Positions 7,382-16,211 of a stretch of DNA of 64,000 nucleotides are shown piece after piece (position 1 is the first letter of the stretch; every line of letters starts with the position of its first letter). The translations under genes and the position numbers were made by a program. The stretch lies in the NCBI RefSeq assembly GCF_002237445.1, contig NZ_CP022527.1, positions 124,001-188,000 on the forward strand. Reading direction: 5' to 3'. The notes below the pieces were generated by a model. The model saw nothing but the letters and a program-made list of their open reading frames with translations. It had not been told where the DNA came from and did not search any database. The DNA comes from Neisseria sp. KEM232 (GTDB taxonomy: Bacteria > Pseudomonadota > Gammaproteobacteria > Burkholderiales > Neisseriaceae).

Positions 7382-8968
7382 TCACTCGCCTTTATTTTCA
7401 GGCTGCTTGCTGCTCAGGCTTTTGGCGATGCCGACGAGTTCTTGGAACTCGGCAATGAAACCGTAGGGGTCTGTGGCGCGGGTGGCGGCGGCCATTTTTT
7501 CGATGGCATTCCAGTCGAGTTTGCCGTTGTATTCGCCGCCGCGCAGTTGTTGGGCGTAGGAGGCGGCGGCAAGGGCCAGGCGGGTGTCGGCGTCGGCTTG
7601 GGCGAGCGGGATGCTGCGGGCGGGTACGGGTTGTTCGATCAGTTTGCTTGCGCTTTGGCCGGGCAGTTTGTAGCGCACTTTGACGTAGGCGTATTCGTTT
7701 TTGCTGCCGTCTGCGGCGGGGGCTTTTTGGTAGCGGGAATCGGCGAGCCAGCCGGTTTTGCCCTGCGGGATGATTTCGTAAAGGGCGGTGACGCTGTGGC
7801 CGGAGCCGATGTCGCCGGCATCGACTTTGTCGTTGTTGAAGTCTTCGTTGCGCAGGGTGCGGTTGGTGTAGCCGACCAGGCGGTATTCTTTAACGGTGGC
7901 GGGGTTGAATTCGACTTGGATTTTGACGTCTTGGGCAACGGTGGCGAGGGTGGAGGTGAGCTGGTGTTGCAGGACTTTTTTCGCTTCTTTTTCGCTGTCG
8001 ATGTAGCTGTAGTTGCCGTCGCCCGCGTCGGCGATTTGTTCCATCATCTCTTCGTTGTAGTTGTCGGTGCCGAAGCCTAAGGTGCTGAGCGAGATGCCGC
8101 TTTTGCGTTTTTCGGCGACCATGGATTTGAGGGTTTCGGTATCGGCCACGCCGACGTTGAAGTCGCCGTCGGTGGCCAGCAGGATGCGGTTGATGCCGTT
8201 TTTGACGAAGGCTTTTTGCGCTTCTTCGTAGGCCATTCTGAGGGCGCGTTCGCCCGATGTGGCGCCGTCTGCTTCAAGGCTGTTGACGGCGCGCAGGATG
8301 GTGTCTTTGTCTTTGCCGGAGGTGGGCGGCAGGACGAGTTTTTCGCCGGAGGCGTAGGTGATGATGGTGACTTTGTCTTGCGGGCGCAGCTGTTCGGTGA
8401 GGATGCGCAGGGTTTTTTTGACGAGGGGGAGTTTGTCGGGGTCGGACATGCTGCCGGATACGTCCACTAAAAAGACGAGGTTGGCGGGGGGCAGGTCTTT
8501 TTTGGCGGTGTCCTGCGCCTGGATGCCGATTTTGATGAGTTTGGCTTCGCTCTGCCAGGGGGAATCGACGGTTTGGGTGTGGACGGCGAAGGGGCGGCCG
8601 TCTTTGGGCAGGGGGTAGGAATAGGGGAAGTAGTTGACGATTTCTTCGATGCGCACGGCGTCTTTGGGCGGCAGGCGGCCGTTGTTGAGGAAGCGGCGCA
8701 CGTTGGCGTAGCTGCCGGTGTCGACGTCGATGCTGAAAGTGGAAACGGGCTCTTGGGCAACGGCTTTGACGGGGTTTTCAGGCTGCTTTTGGTAGCGTTC
8801 GGTGTCGGTGCGCAGGGGGCGGGATTCGGCTTCATACATAACTTCCGCGTTGCCTGCCGCTTCGGCGCGGGGGGACGGAGAGGCGGGCGGTTGGGGTGTG
8901 TCGCAGGCGGCCAAAGCGGCCAGCGTGGCAAGGGTTGTGGTTTTCAAGAGCAGGGTGCGGACGGTCAT
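7382..8968 (-). CDS. VWA-domain lipoprotein, YfbK-like
   Basis: A 528-residue protein with a lipoprotein signal ending LAALAAC (lipidated Cys22). An N-terminal extra domain includes STFSIDVDTGSYANVRRFL, typical of YfbK-type proteins. The von Willebrand A domain has its metal site at D169-V-S-G-S (LVFLVDVSGSM), with a later TDGDFNVG motif. A C-terminal DUF3520-like region follows (YGFIAEFQELV). The protein is probably anchored in the membrane facing the periplasm and binds protein partners; its role is not known. It is monocistronic between DUS pairs. Confidence 0.85.
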   Translation of the reverse strand: MTVRTLLLKTTTLATLAALAACDTPQPPASPSPRAEAAGNAEVMYEAESRPLRTDTERYQKQPENPVKAVAQEPVSTFSIDVDTGSYANVRRFLNNGRLPPKDAVRIEEIVNYFPYSYPLPKDGRPFAVHTQTVDSPWQSEAKLIKIGIQAQDTAKKDLPPANLVFLVDVSGSMSDPDKLPLVKKTLRILTEQLRPQDKVTIITYASGEKLVLPPTSGKDKDTILRAVNSLEADGATSGERALRMAYEEAQKAFVKNGINRILLATDGDFNVGVADTETLKSMVAEKRKSGISLSTLGFGTDNYNEEMMEQIADAGDGNYSYIDSEKEAKKVLQHQLTSTLATVAQDVKIQVEFNPATVKEYRLVGYTNRTLRNEDFNNDKVDAGDIGSGHSVTALYEIIPQGKTGWLADSRYQKAPAADGSKNEYAYVKVRYKLPGQSASKLIEQPVPARSIPLAQADADTRLALAAASYAQQLRGGEYNGKLDWNAIEKMAAATRATDPYGFIAEFQELVGIAKSLSSKQPENKGE

Positions 8969-9026
8969 TTGCGGATTCCTTAATAATAGATAACGGATAA
9001 TGGAAATAAGGGGAAAACAAACGGTT

Positions 9027-9069
9027 GAGGTCGTCTGAAACCTTTAAAACAGGCTTTCAGACGGCCTTT
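9027..9069. terminator. DUS hairpin with one AGGTCGTCTGAA (mucDUS) arm
   Basis: An inverted pair between pncB and the VWA gene. The left arm is the AGGTCGTCTGAA variant and the right arm is the standard form, giving one mismatch in the stem. It sits just after the pncB stop codon on the minus strand and could end pncB transcripts. Confidence 0.65.
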
Positions 9070-9071
9070 GC

Positions 9072-10289
9072 CTAGTTGGCGCGCTCTTGCGGGATTTGGA
9101 AAATCTGGCGCAGGTAGGCGAGGAAGGTGTCGTTGTCGGTCATGGTTTTGCCGGGGCTGTCGGAGAGTTTGGCGACGGACTGGCCGTTGCATTCGACGAG
9201 TTTCAAAACGATGTTCAGCGGGATGTGGCCGAGGTCGTTGGTGAGGTTGGTGCCGATGCCGAAGCTGGTTTTGAAGCGGTCTTTGAAATATTGGTGCAAC
9301 GCCCATGAACGTTCGATGTCGAGGCCGTCTGAAAAGGTGAGCATTTTGGTGCGGCTGTCGATTTTGAGATTTTTGTAGTGGGCATAGGCTTTGTCGCCCC
9401 AGACGTAGGGGTCGCCGCTGTCGTGGCGCAGGCCGTCGAAGAGTTTGGCGAAATAGAGGTCGAAGTCGCGCAAAAAAGCGTCCATGCCGACGACGTCGGT
9501 GAGCGCGATGCCCAAGTCGCCGCGGTATTCGTGCACCCAGGCTTCGAGGGCGGCCGTCTGAAAGTCGCGCAGGCGCACGTGCAGGGCTTGGAAGGCCTGC
9601 AAAAATTCGTGCGCCATGGTGCCGATGGGGGTGAGGCCGAGTTTTTTTGCCAGATAAACGTTGCTGGTGCCGCGGAAGACTTCGGGTGCGGCCTGGTGGA
9701 AGGTGCGGACGACGTGTTCCTGCCATTTAAGGTTGTAGCGGCGGCGGGTACCGAAGTCGGAAACGAGAAACGGCGGGTCTTCGGGATTTTGGCTGCCGGC
9801 AAAGGTTTTCAGGCGGGCTGCCTTTTCTTGCAGGCGGCGTTCGCCTTCGGCCAGCACTTCGGGCGTTTCCAAACGGCGGAAGTAGAGTTCGTTGACGATG
9901 GCCAAGATGTAAATTTCAAAGAACATGGCCTGTATCATCGGCCCTTCAACACGGATGTGCAGTCGGCCGGCCTCGTCGGTCGTTACCGTTACGAAGCGGC
10001 GTTTGAGCTGGAACAGTTCGAGATAATCGACAAAATCGCTTTTGATGAACCGCAGGCCGCGCAGGTAGTCCAATTCGTCCTGCGTGAGTTTCAGGGTGCA
10101 CAGCGCGTCGAGTTCGGCTTCCAAATCGCTTTTGATTTCCGCCAGCGGGTAAACGGTGTCCGCATTATTGCGGCAGCGGAATTCGTACACGCCGTGCGCC
10201 TGCGGAAACTGGTGCAGCACGACTTGCAGCATGGTGAATTTGTAAAGGTCAGTGTCGAGCAGGGAGTGGATGATGGGGGCGCGGGACAT
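9072..10289 (-). CDS. pncB: Nicotinate phosphoribosyltransferase
   Basis: A 405-residue cytoplasmic enzyme of NAD salvage. It makes nicotinate mononucleotide from nicotinate and PRPP with ATP hydrolysis. Features are the N-terminal HSLLDTDLYKFTMLQ, the central GTMAHEFLQAFQAL with the His that is phosphorylated in the family, and DVVGMDAFLRDFD. Length matches E. coli PncB (about 400). Two DUS copies lie inside the coding region and are read as DFQTAALEA and FSDGLDIER, at positions tolerant of these residues. Start ATG at 10289; fumC is divergent. Confidence 0.95.
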   Translation of the reverse strand: MSRAPIIHSLLDTDLYKFTMLQVVLHQFPQAHGVYEFRCRNNADTVYPLAEIKSDLEAELDALCTLKLTQDELDYLRGLRFIKSDFVDYLELFQLKRRFVTVTTDEAGRLHIRVEGPMIQAMFFEIYILAIVNELYFRRLETPEVLAEGERRLQEKAARLKTFAGSQNPEDPPFLVSDFGTRRRYNLKWQEHVVRTFHQAAPEVFRGTSNVYLAKKLGLTPIGTMAHEFLQAFQALHVRLRDFQTAALEAWVHEYRGDLGIALTDVVGMDAFLRDFDLYFAKLFDGLRHDSGDPYVWGDKAYAHYKNLKIDSRTKMLTFSDGLDIERSWALHQYFKDRFKTSFGIGTNLTNDLGHIPLNIVLKLVECNGQSVAKLSDSPGKTMTDNDTFLAYLRQIFQIPQERAN

Positions 10290-10466
10290 GGCTTTTGCCT
10301 TTGCGTTGGAAGGGAAAACGCATTAGAACACGTTTACAAAAAGGCGGCAAACAGGCCGTCTGAAAAGGCGGTTTGCAAAGTTATGCAAACAATAGCTATA
10401 ATCAATTTGCAGAGACGGCGCGGAAAACGCCGTTTTCTTTCCACCTTGTCAAACAGGAGAAACCCT

Positions 10467-11855
10467 ATGAGCACCCGTACCGAACACGACACCATGGGCA
10501 ATGTAGAAGTCCCTTCCGAAGCCTATTGGGGCGCGCAAACGCAGCGCAGCCGCCAGAATTTCAAAATCGGCGGCGAAACCCTGCCGCAGCCGATGATTCA
10601 CGCGATGGCGCTGGTGAAAAAAGCCGCCGCGCACACCAATGCCGCGCTCGGCCGCATCAAACAAGAGCAGGCAGACTTGATTGTTCAGGCTGCCGACGAC
10701 GTACTCGCGGGCAAGCTCGACGGCCAGTTCCCGCTGGTGGTGTGGCAGACCGGTTCGGGCACGCAGTCAAACATGAACATGAACGAAGTGCTGGCCAACC
10801 GCGCCAACGAAATCGCCGGTACAGGCTTGGCGGCTTATCAGCCCGTCCACCCCAACGACCATGTCAACCACGCGCAGTCCACCAACGACAGCTTCCCCAC
10901 CGCCATCCACGTGGCCGCCGCGATTGAAATCAACCGCCTGCTGATTCCCGCCGTGAAAGCCCTGCGCGACACGCTCGACAAAAAAGCCCAAGCGTTCGCC
11001 CCCATCGTCAAAATCGGCCGTACGCACCTTCAAGATGCTACGCCGCTGACTTTGGGTCAGGAATTTTCCGGCTACGTTTCCCAGCTCGACCACGGCCTCG
11101 ACCGCCTGCAAGACGCGCTCAAAGGTCTGTACGAACTGCCCTTGGGCGGCACCGCCGTCGGCACAGGTTTGAACAGCCACCCCGAATACGCCGAAAAAGC
11201 CGCCGCCAAACTCGCCGAACTTTCAGGCTTGCCGTTTGTTACCGCGCCGAACAAATTTGAAGCCCTCGCAGGTCGCGATGCCGCCGTATATGCCTCGGGC
11301 GCGCTCAAAACCCTCGCCGCCAGCCTCAACAAAATCGCCAACGACATCCGCTGGCTCGCCTCCGGCCCGCGCTGCGGCCTGGGCGAAATCAAAATCCCCG
11401 AAAACGAACCCGGCTCGTCCATCATGCCCGGCAAAGTGAACCCCACCCAGTGCGAAGCCATGACCATGGTGTGCTGCCAAGTGTTCGGCAACGACACCGC
11501 CATCAGCATGGCGGGCGCGTCGGGCAACTTTGAGCTGAACGTGTACATGCCCGTTATCGTGTACAACCTGCTGCAATCCGTGCGTTTGCTTGGCGACGCC
11601 TGCAACAGCTTCAACGAAAACTGCGCCGTCGGCATTGAGCCCGTGCCCGAAAAGATTGACTACTTCCTGCACCACTCGCTGATGCTGGTTACCGCGCTCA
11701 ACCGCAAAATCGGCTACGAAAACGCCGCCAAAGTCGCCAAAACCGCCTACAAAAACGACAAATCCCTGCGCGAAACCGCCATCGAGCTGGGTTTGCTCAC
11801 CGGCGAAGAGTTTGACGAACTGGTTGTGCCTGCGGATATGGTGGCACCGCGTTAA
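10467..11855 (+). CDS. fumC: Fumarate hydratase class II
   Basis: A 462-residue, iron-independent fumarase of the TCA cycle (fumarate to malate). The fumarase/aspartase signature GSSIMPGKVNPTQ and the substrate motif GTQSNMNMNEVLANRA are present. ATG at 10467 is preceded by AGGAGA (10455-10460). The open frame extends far upstream (to 9378), but that part is antisense to pncB and does not resemble fumarase. A kingDUS-type hairpin follows the gene. Confidence 0.96.
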   Translation: MSTRTEHDTMGNVEVPSEAYWGAQTQRSRQNFKIGGETLPQPMIHAMALVKKAAAHTNAALGRIKQEQADLIVQAADDVLAGKLDGQFPLVVWQTGSGTQSNMNMNEVLANRANEIAGTGLAAYQPVHPNDHVNHAQSTNDSFPTAIHVAAAIEINRLLIPAVKALRDTLDKKAQAFAPIVKIGRTHLQDATPLTLGQEFSGYVSQLDHGLDRLQDALKGLYELPLGGTAVGTGLNSHPEYAEKAAAKLAELSGLPFVTAPNKFEALAGRDAAVYASGALKTLAASLNKIANDIRWLASGPRCGLGEIKIPENEPGSSIMPGKVNPTQCEAMTMVCCQVFGNDTAISMAGASGNFELNVYMPVIVYNLLQSVRLLGDACNSFNENCAVGIEPVPEKIDYFLHHSLMLVTALNRKIGYENAAKVAKTAYKNDKSLRETAIELGLLTGEEFDELVVPADMVAPR

Positions 11856-11889
11856 GCCAGTTTCCGCTTGATTTTGATTGGATGCAGTA

Positions 11890-11938
11890 AAAAGGCAGCC
11901 TGAAAACCTTGTGACGGGGTTTTTAGGCTGCTTTTTTT
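11890..11938 (+). terminator. kingDUS-type terminator after fumC
   Basis: AAAGGCAGCCTGAAAAC pairs with a degenerate inverted copy (TTTTTAGGCTGC), followed by a run of seven T. Confidence 0.75.
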
Positions 11939-12080
11939 GGTTTTCAGACGGCATTAGGCAGCCTGAAAAATGGTTTACGATGGGCAGTGCTTATCCGCAA
12001 TCGGCGGGAGTGAAAGGCAGCCTGGAAACGGGCGCAGCGGGTTTCAGCAAAGAAGCCCCAATGCCCCAACCCGTCCCGCC

Positions 12081-12180
12081 GTCATTCCCGCGCAGGCGGG
12101 AATCTTGTTTGGTATGCGGCAATGCTTGGAAAAACAATATTGCCCAAACCATGCAAGATTCCCGCCTGCGCGGGAATGAC
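12081..12180. repeat. NIME-like element: two inverted dRS3 repeats around a palindromic core
   Basis: ATTCCCGCGCAGGCGGGAAT (12084-12103) and its inverted partner (12158-12177) fit the neisserial dRS3 consensus (ATTCCC, eight free bases, GGGAAT). The 54 bp between are also roughly self-complementary. Neisserial intergenic mosaic elements are built this way. It accounts for most of the 397-bp gap between fumC and the next gene, together with DUS variants of both dialects. Confidence 0.85.
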
Positions 12181-12252
12181 GTTTTTTTGTTTTTCAGGCT
12201 GTCTGTTGCCTTTCAGACGGCATTAGGAGCAGCCTGAAACCCATTTGCAACA

Positions 12253-12708
12253 TCACTCCCCATCGGGCAAACGTTCCATCCATGTTTGCAAGTCAAGACG
12301 GGTTTCGCCGCCATACACGCTGCCTGCGGGAATGCGGGCGCTCAGGCGGATGCGGTAGGCATTGCCTTGTTTTTCAAGAAATTGCAGCTTGGTGTTGAAC
12401 AGGTCGCCGTGTTCAAAAACGTAAAGGGTGAAATAGGGTTCGTTGTACTCGCTGTTCCAAGCATCGGGCAGGATCAGGGTTGTGCCTGTCAAATCATCTT
12501 TGTTTGCAAGGGGGATTGGGTCGCGCTCGGCATACAGGCGGGGGGTGCGCCCATAGAGATTGTGGCGGGCCGTGAGATCGGGGTTTTCGCCGCATTCAAT
12601 ATTAAAATCCCAGCCGTTGTAGGGCTGATGCCCGCTTTGGGGGCAATAGCGAAACACGGCGCGTTCAACGGGAAAAACGGTGCGGTGGATTTTAAGGATG
12701 TTTTCCAT
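12253..12708 (-). CDS. Hypothetical protein, 151 aa
   Basis: I do not recognise this protein. ATG at 12708 (MENILKIHRTVFPV) is preferred because the frame upstream only translates a kingDUS pair. The protein has no signal or membrane segment. It is rich in aromatic residues with several Gly/Asn turns (YNGWDFNIE, EYNEPYFTLYVFEHGD) and looks like a small beta-rich domain, of the kind often seen in neisserial immunity-like proteins. It sits in an island between fumC and glutamate dehydrogenase bounded by repeats and kingDUS, suggesting an accessory gene. Confidence 0.65.
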   Translation of the reverse strand: MENILKIHRTVFPVERAVFRYCPQSGHQPYNGWDFNIECGENPDLTARHNLYGRTPRLYAERDPIPLANKDDLTGTTLILPDAWNSEYNEPYFTLYVFEHGDLFNTKLQFLEKQGNAYRIRLSARIPAGSVYGGETRLDLQTWMERLPDGE

Positions 12709-12725
12709 AGCGTAACTTTCTGTGC

Positions 12726-12768
12726 AAAGGCAGCCTGAAAGCTGATTTCCCGCTTTCAGGCTGCCTTT
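12726..12768. terminator. kingDUS hairpin between gdhB and hypothetical gene
   Basis: AAAGGCAGCCTGAAAGC and its exact complement form a 17-bp stem, downstream of the glutamate dehydrogenase gene on the minus strand. Confidence 0.7.
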
Positions 12769-12793
12769 CCAACTGCTGTTCAATCAGGCGCAA

Positions 12794-14056
12794 TCAATAC
12801 CAGCCACGAAATTTCATCGCTTTTTCCAAGCGGCGAATACTCATCATATAGGACGCGGTGCGCAGATCAATGTCAAATTCCTGCGCCAAGTCCCAAATGT
12901 CGTTAAACGCGCGGCGCAGGACGACGGTTTGTTTTTCCTGCACTTCGTCAAATTCCCAGTAGTAGCCTTGCAGGTTTTGCACCCATTCAAAATAGGATAC
13001 GACCACGCCGCCGCAGTTGGCGAGGATGTCGGGCACCACCAGCACGCCGTTTTGGCGCATGATGGCGTCGGCTTCGGGGGTGGTGGGGCCGTTTGCGCCT
13101 TCCACCACAATTTTGGCGCGCACCTTGCCCGCGTTTTCGGAGGTGAGCTGGTTTTCCAGCGCGCAGGGGGCGAGCACGTCCACGTCCAGCGCGAGCAGTT
13201 CGGCGTTACTGATTTCTTTGCCGTAGCCTGCTTGGTTGGTGATGAAGCCGTTGGCGCGGTATTCTTTGAACAGCGCGTCCATGTCCAGCCCGTTTTCGTT
13301 GTAGATGGCGACATCGACGGTGGAGACGGCGACGACTTTCGCGCCGGCCTGATGGGCGTAAAGACCGGTGTGGAAGCCGACGTTGCCGAAGCCTTGGATG
13401 GCGTAGGTCGCGCCTTTGACGTCTTTGCCGAGCTTGGCGAGCGCCTGCACGGCGGCGAAGTTGACACCGTAGCCGGTGGCTTCGTTGCGGGCGAGCGAGC
13501 CGCCGAATTCGACGGGTTTGCCGGTGAACACGCCGGGGGCGGATTTTTTGACGATGCTTTCGTATTCGTCCACCATCCACGACATGATTTTGCCGTTGGT
13601 GTTCACATCGGGCGCGGGGATGTCGATTTTTTCGCCGATTAGGGGTTCGATGGCGTTGGCGTAGCCGCGTGCCACACGCTCAAGCTCGGCTTCAGAATAT
13701 TGTTTGGGGTCGATAATCACACCGCCTTTGCCGCCGCCGTAGGGCACGCCGGCAACGCAGCATTTGATGGTCATCCAGATGGAGAGGGCTTTGACTTCGT
13801 CGAAGGTAACGCCGGGGTGGAAGCGCACGCCGCCTTTGTAGGGGCCGACGGCGTTGTTGTGCTGGGCGCGGTAGCCGGTAAAGGTTTTGATGCTGCCGTC
13901 GTCGAGTTTGACGGGGAAGGTTACTTCCAGCGCACGCATGGGGTTTTTCAGGATTTCGTAAACGGCAGGCTCGGCGTTGAGGCGGTCGCAGGCGGTTTTG
14001 ACCTGTTTGCGGGCGATTTCAAAGGGGTTGAGGGTTTCTTTTGTAGAAGCGGACAT
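12794..14056 (-). CDS. gdhB: Glutamate dehydrogenase, NAD-type (RocG/GudB-like)
   Basis: A 420-residue Glu/Leu/Phe/Val dehydrogenase that oxidatively deaminates glutamate to 2-oxoglutarate and ammonia. The substrate region is GPYKGGVRFHPGVT, the active site KCCVAGVPYGGGKGG holds the catalytic Lys, and the Rossmann motif is GFGNVGFH. Length and sequence fit the catabolic NAD-linked class (meningococcal GdhB) rather than the longer NADP enzyme GdhA; cofactor choice is inferred from this. The gene is monocistronic, with A/T-rich upstream sequence around 14110-14200. Confidence 0.88.
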   Translation of the reverse strand: MSASTKETLNPFEIARKQVKTACDRLNAEPAVYEILKNPMRALEVTFPVKLDDGSIKTFTGYRAQHNNAVGPYKGGVRFHPGVTFDEVKALSIWMTIKCCVAGVPYGGGKGGVIIDPKQYSEAELERVARGYANAIEPLIGEKIDIPAPDVNTNGKIMSWMVDEYESIVKKSAPGVFTGKPVEFGGSLARNEATGYGVNFAAVQALAKLGKDVKGATYAIQGFGNVGFHTGLYAHQAGAKVVAVSTVDVAIYNENGLDMDALFKEYRANGFITNQAGYGKEISNAELLALDVDVLAPCALENQLTSENAGKVRAKIVVEGANGPTTPEADAIMRQNGVLVVPDILANCGGVVVSYFEWVQNLQGYYWEFDEVQEKQTVVLRRAFNDIWDLAQEFDIDLRTASYMMSIRRLEKAMKFRGWY

Positions 14057-14415
14057 GGTTTTTCCTTTGTTTGGTTTTCGGGAATGTGCTCGGCACGGAC
14101 AAAGGCGGAACTATATATAAAATTCGGGGGAAATGTAATAGTATGTAACGGCTATTTCCCTGATTTTTAACATTGTCTACATTTTTGCACGATTTGTGTG
14201 AAGAAAGCGCATGAGGGAAAACTGCAGAGAAGCGTGGCGTTTGGCACGGACGCAGGCGGGTTTGGCTGCGCCGAAGCGGCGTTTCAGACGGCCTTTCTGC
14301 CGCGCTGCGCTTGGGCGGCGGACAAATGCAAAAGGCCGTCTGAACGTTTCAGACGGCCTCTTTACTGCCTGCTTTTAACGCTGTGTGCCGTTTTGACTTT
14401 GTCGAAATTTCGCTT
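14057..14415. other. Intergenic region between gdhB and ubiC
   Basis: This 359-bp gap holds the A/T-rich gdhB promoter area, a DUS hairpin with T-run (14331-14362), further DUS copies at about 14283-14293 and 14415-14426, and one copy of the DUS-linked ACTTTGTCGAAATTTCGC motif. No gene is seen. Confidence 0.6.
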
Positions 14416-14946
14416 TCAGACGGCCTCAGACACCAAATCCGCCAGCGCGGGCAAAAAGCATTCGGCAAGGGCGAGGGTTTCGCCTTGGTGGGTGAAGAAG
14501 GAGCGGCGGGCGAGGAAAGCGGACGGGGCTTGGGGGACGGCGGCGGGCACGGGGCAGGCGTATTGCAGGGTGCTGCGGTGCAGGCCGGCGATGCCGCCGC
14601 CGAAGAGCATTTCGCCGAGCGGGCGCGTGCCGCAGTTGAGGATGCCGCGCCAGAAGGCGGAGTCGGGCGGGCATTGGCTGCGCGCCCAGACGACGGGCGA
14701 GCCGTCGAGGCAGAGGAAGACGTCGCGGCAGAAGGGTAGGGCGGTTTGCTGCGCCGCGCCCTTGTCGAGCAGGGGGGAGGCGCTGTTTTCGCCCAAATGC
14801 AGCAGGCGTACGGAAAAGGCGTACGGCAGGGTGCGCAGGGCGGCGGTGAGCGAGGGGGCGGTGATGATGCGTACGAGTGGCGCGCAGCCGTTTTCAGACG
14901 GCCTCTGTGCGGCGGGCGCGTCGTTCCAGAGTGGGGCGGTGTTCAT
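14416..14946 (-). CDS. ubiC: Chorismate--pyruvate lyase
   Basis: A 176-residue protein matching UbiC, which removes pyruvate from chorismate to give 4-hydroxybenzoate for ubiquinone synthesis. Diagnostic segments are GTRPLGEMLF (about residue 107) with its conserved Arg and Glu, and ARRSFFTHQGETLALAECFLPAL near the end. Its ATG overlaps the stop codon of the permease gene (ATGA), indicating translational coupling. The last residues EAV and the stop codon come from a DUS (GAGGCCGTCTGA). An internal DUS is read as QRPSENG near residue 15. Confidence 0.85.
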   Translation of the reverse strand: MNTAPLWNDAPAAQRPSENGCAPLVRIITAPSLTAALRTLPYAFSVRLLHLGENSASPLLDKGAAQQTALPFCRDVFLCLDGSPVVWARSQCPPDSAFWRGILNCGTRPLGEMLFGGGIAGLHRSTLQYACPVPAAVPQAPSAFLARRSFFTHQGETLALAECFLPALADLVSEAV

Positions 14947-16013
14947 TTGTGCTTGTAGAAATGGCTGGCGAAATAAACCTGCGAGCCTTCGCGCAGGAGG
15001 ACGAGGCAGACGGCGGCCAGCGGCAGGCCGACGAGCATGCCGACAAAACCCATGAGCTGCCCGAAGGCCATCAGGGAGAAAATCACCCAGAAGGGGGAGA
15101 GGCCGATGCGGTCGCCGACGATTTTGGGGGTGATGAAGAAGCTTTCGAGAAACTGTCCCACAGCAAACACCGACCAGACGGCAACCATGCCGTGCCAGGA
15201 GTTGAATTGCAGCAGGGCGGCGACGGTGGCGAGCAGCAGGCCGGTGAACGCGCCCAGATAGGGGACGAACACGAGGATGCCGGCAATCATGCCGATGGCG
15301 AAACCGGAATCGAGGCCGGTAAGCATGAGGCCGGTGCCGTAGACCAGCCCCATAATCAGCATCACCATAAGCTGCCCGCGCAGGAATTCGCCCAATACTT
15401 CGTCCATTTCGCGGCTGATGCGGGTGTAGGTGTCGATGAAGCGGCGCGGAATCAGGGCGCGGATGCCGTGCGACCAGCGTTGCCAGTCGAACAGAAAATA
15501 GTAAAGCAGCAGCGGCAGCAGGACGAAGTTGCTCACGCCCACGGCCAGCGCGCCGCCCTGCGCCATGAGGGCGGGGGCGATTTGCGAGGCGGCCTGCTGC
15601 ACCGTGCCGCTGTGGTTTTTCAGCCAGTTGGCGGCGGCTTCTTTGTTCAGCGGCAGGCTGCCGCCGAAATGGGCGTGCAGCCAGGGCAGGGCTTTGTTTT
15701 GGGCGAAGTCGATAAGCTGCGGCAGGCGGTTGGTGAGGTTTTCAAACTGGGTGATCAGCATGGGCACGAGGATCAGCAGCAGGGCGAGCAGCAGCAGCAG
15801 GGCGAACATCATCACCAGCATGGAGGCCGCGCCGCGCGGCACGCCTTTGTCGCGCAGTTTTTCCACCAGCGGGTTGAGGATGTAGGCGAGCACGGCGGCA
15901 ACGATAAACGGCATCAGAATGTCGCGCAGGGCGAGCACCAGCGCGCCGCAGGCGAGGAAAAAGGCCGTGCCGATGATCCAGGGCGAGAGGCCGCGTTTTT
16001 TCTTGGTGTACAT
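14943..16013 (-). CDS. AI-2E family transporter (PerM-like permease)
   Basis: A 356-residue inner-membrane protein of the DUF20/AI-2E exporter family. Hydrophobic segments cluster at about 12-80, 155-175 and 210-345, separated by a periplasmic or cytoplasmic domain, as in PerM/TqsA. The family includes the AI-2 exporter TqsA, but most members have no known substrate. It overlaps ubiC by four bases and is divergent from purM, with an inverted DUS pair (16105-16135) in the shared upstream region. Confidence 0.85.
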   Translation of the reverse strand: MYTKKKRGLSPWIIGTAFFLACGALVLALRDILMPFIVAAVLAYILNPLVEKLRDKGVPRGAASMLVMMFALLLLLALLLILVPMLITQFENLTNRLPQLIDFAQNKALPWLHAHFGGSLPLNKEAAANWLKNHSGTVQQAASQIAPALMAQGGALAVGVSNFVLLPLLLYYFLFDWQRWSHGIRALIPRRFIDTYTRISREMDEVLGEFLRGQLMVMLIMGLVYGTGLMLTGLDSGFAIGMIAGILVFVPYLGAFTGLLLATVAALLQFNSWHGMVAVWSVFAVGQFLESFFITPKIVGDRIGLSPFWVIFSLMAFGQLMGFVGMLVGLPLAAVCLVLLREGSQVYFASHFYKHK

Positions 16014-16104
16014 ATAAAGTGTGCCAAAGGCGGGGCTGTAAAGGCGCGAAGGATAACACGGCGGGAGAGGCGCCGCACGGGCAAGGGCTTGAAACGGATT
16101 TTGA

Positions 16105-16135
16105 AGCCGTCTGAAAAACGGTTTTCAGACGGCCG
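16105..16135. repeat. Inverted DUS pair in the purM/perM divergent promoter region
   Basis: GCCGTCTGAAAA and its complement enclose a short loop. The left copy lacks the AG prefix. A -10-like TAAAAT for purM follows at 16165-16170. Confidence 0.6.
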
Positions 16136-16211
16136 CAGGCAGCCACAGCAGGGGCAAGTTCGGGTAAAATGCGCCCCGTTTTTTCCCTACCGTTTTGAAA
16201 GCAGAGCAGAC

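Noticed and set aside
9378..10466. Long open frame upstream of and in frame with fumC
   Set aside because: It is antisense to pncB and has the composition of a reverse-strand shadow. The fumarase start with AGGAGA at 10467 is clear.
14877..16211. Apparent 440-residue N-terminal extension of purM
   Set aside because: Antisense to the PerM-like gene and rich in Gln/His/Gly, as expected of a shadow frame; PurM is complete from 16212.
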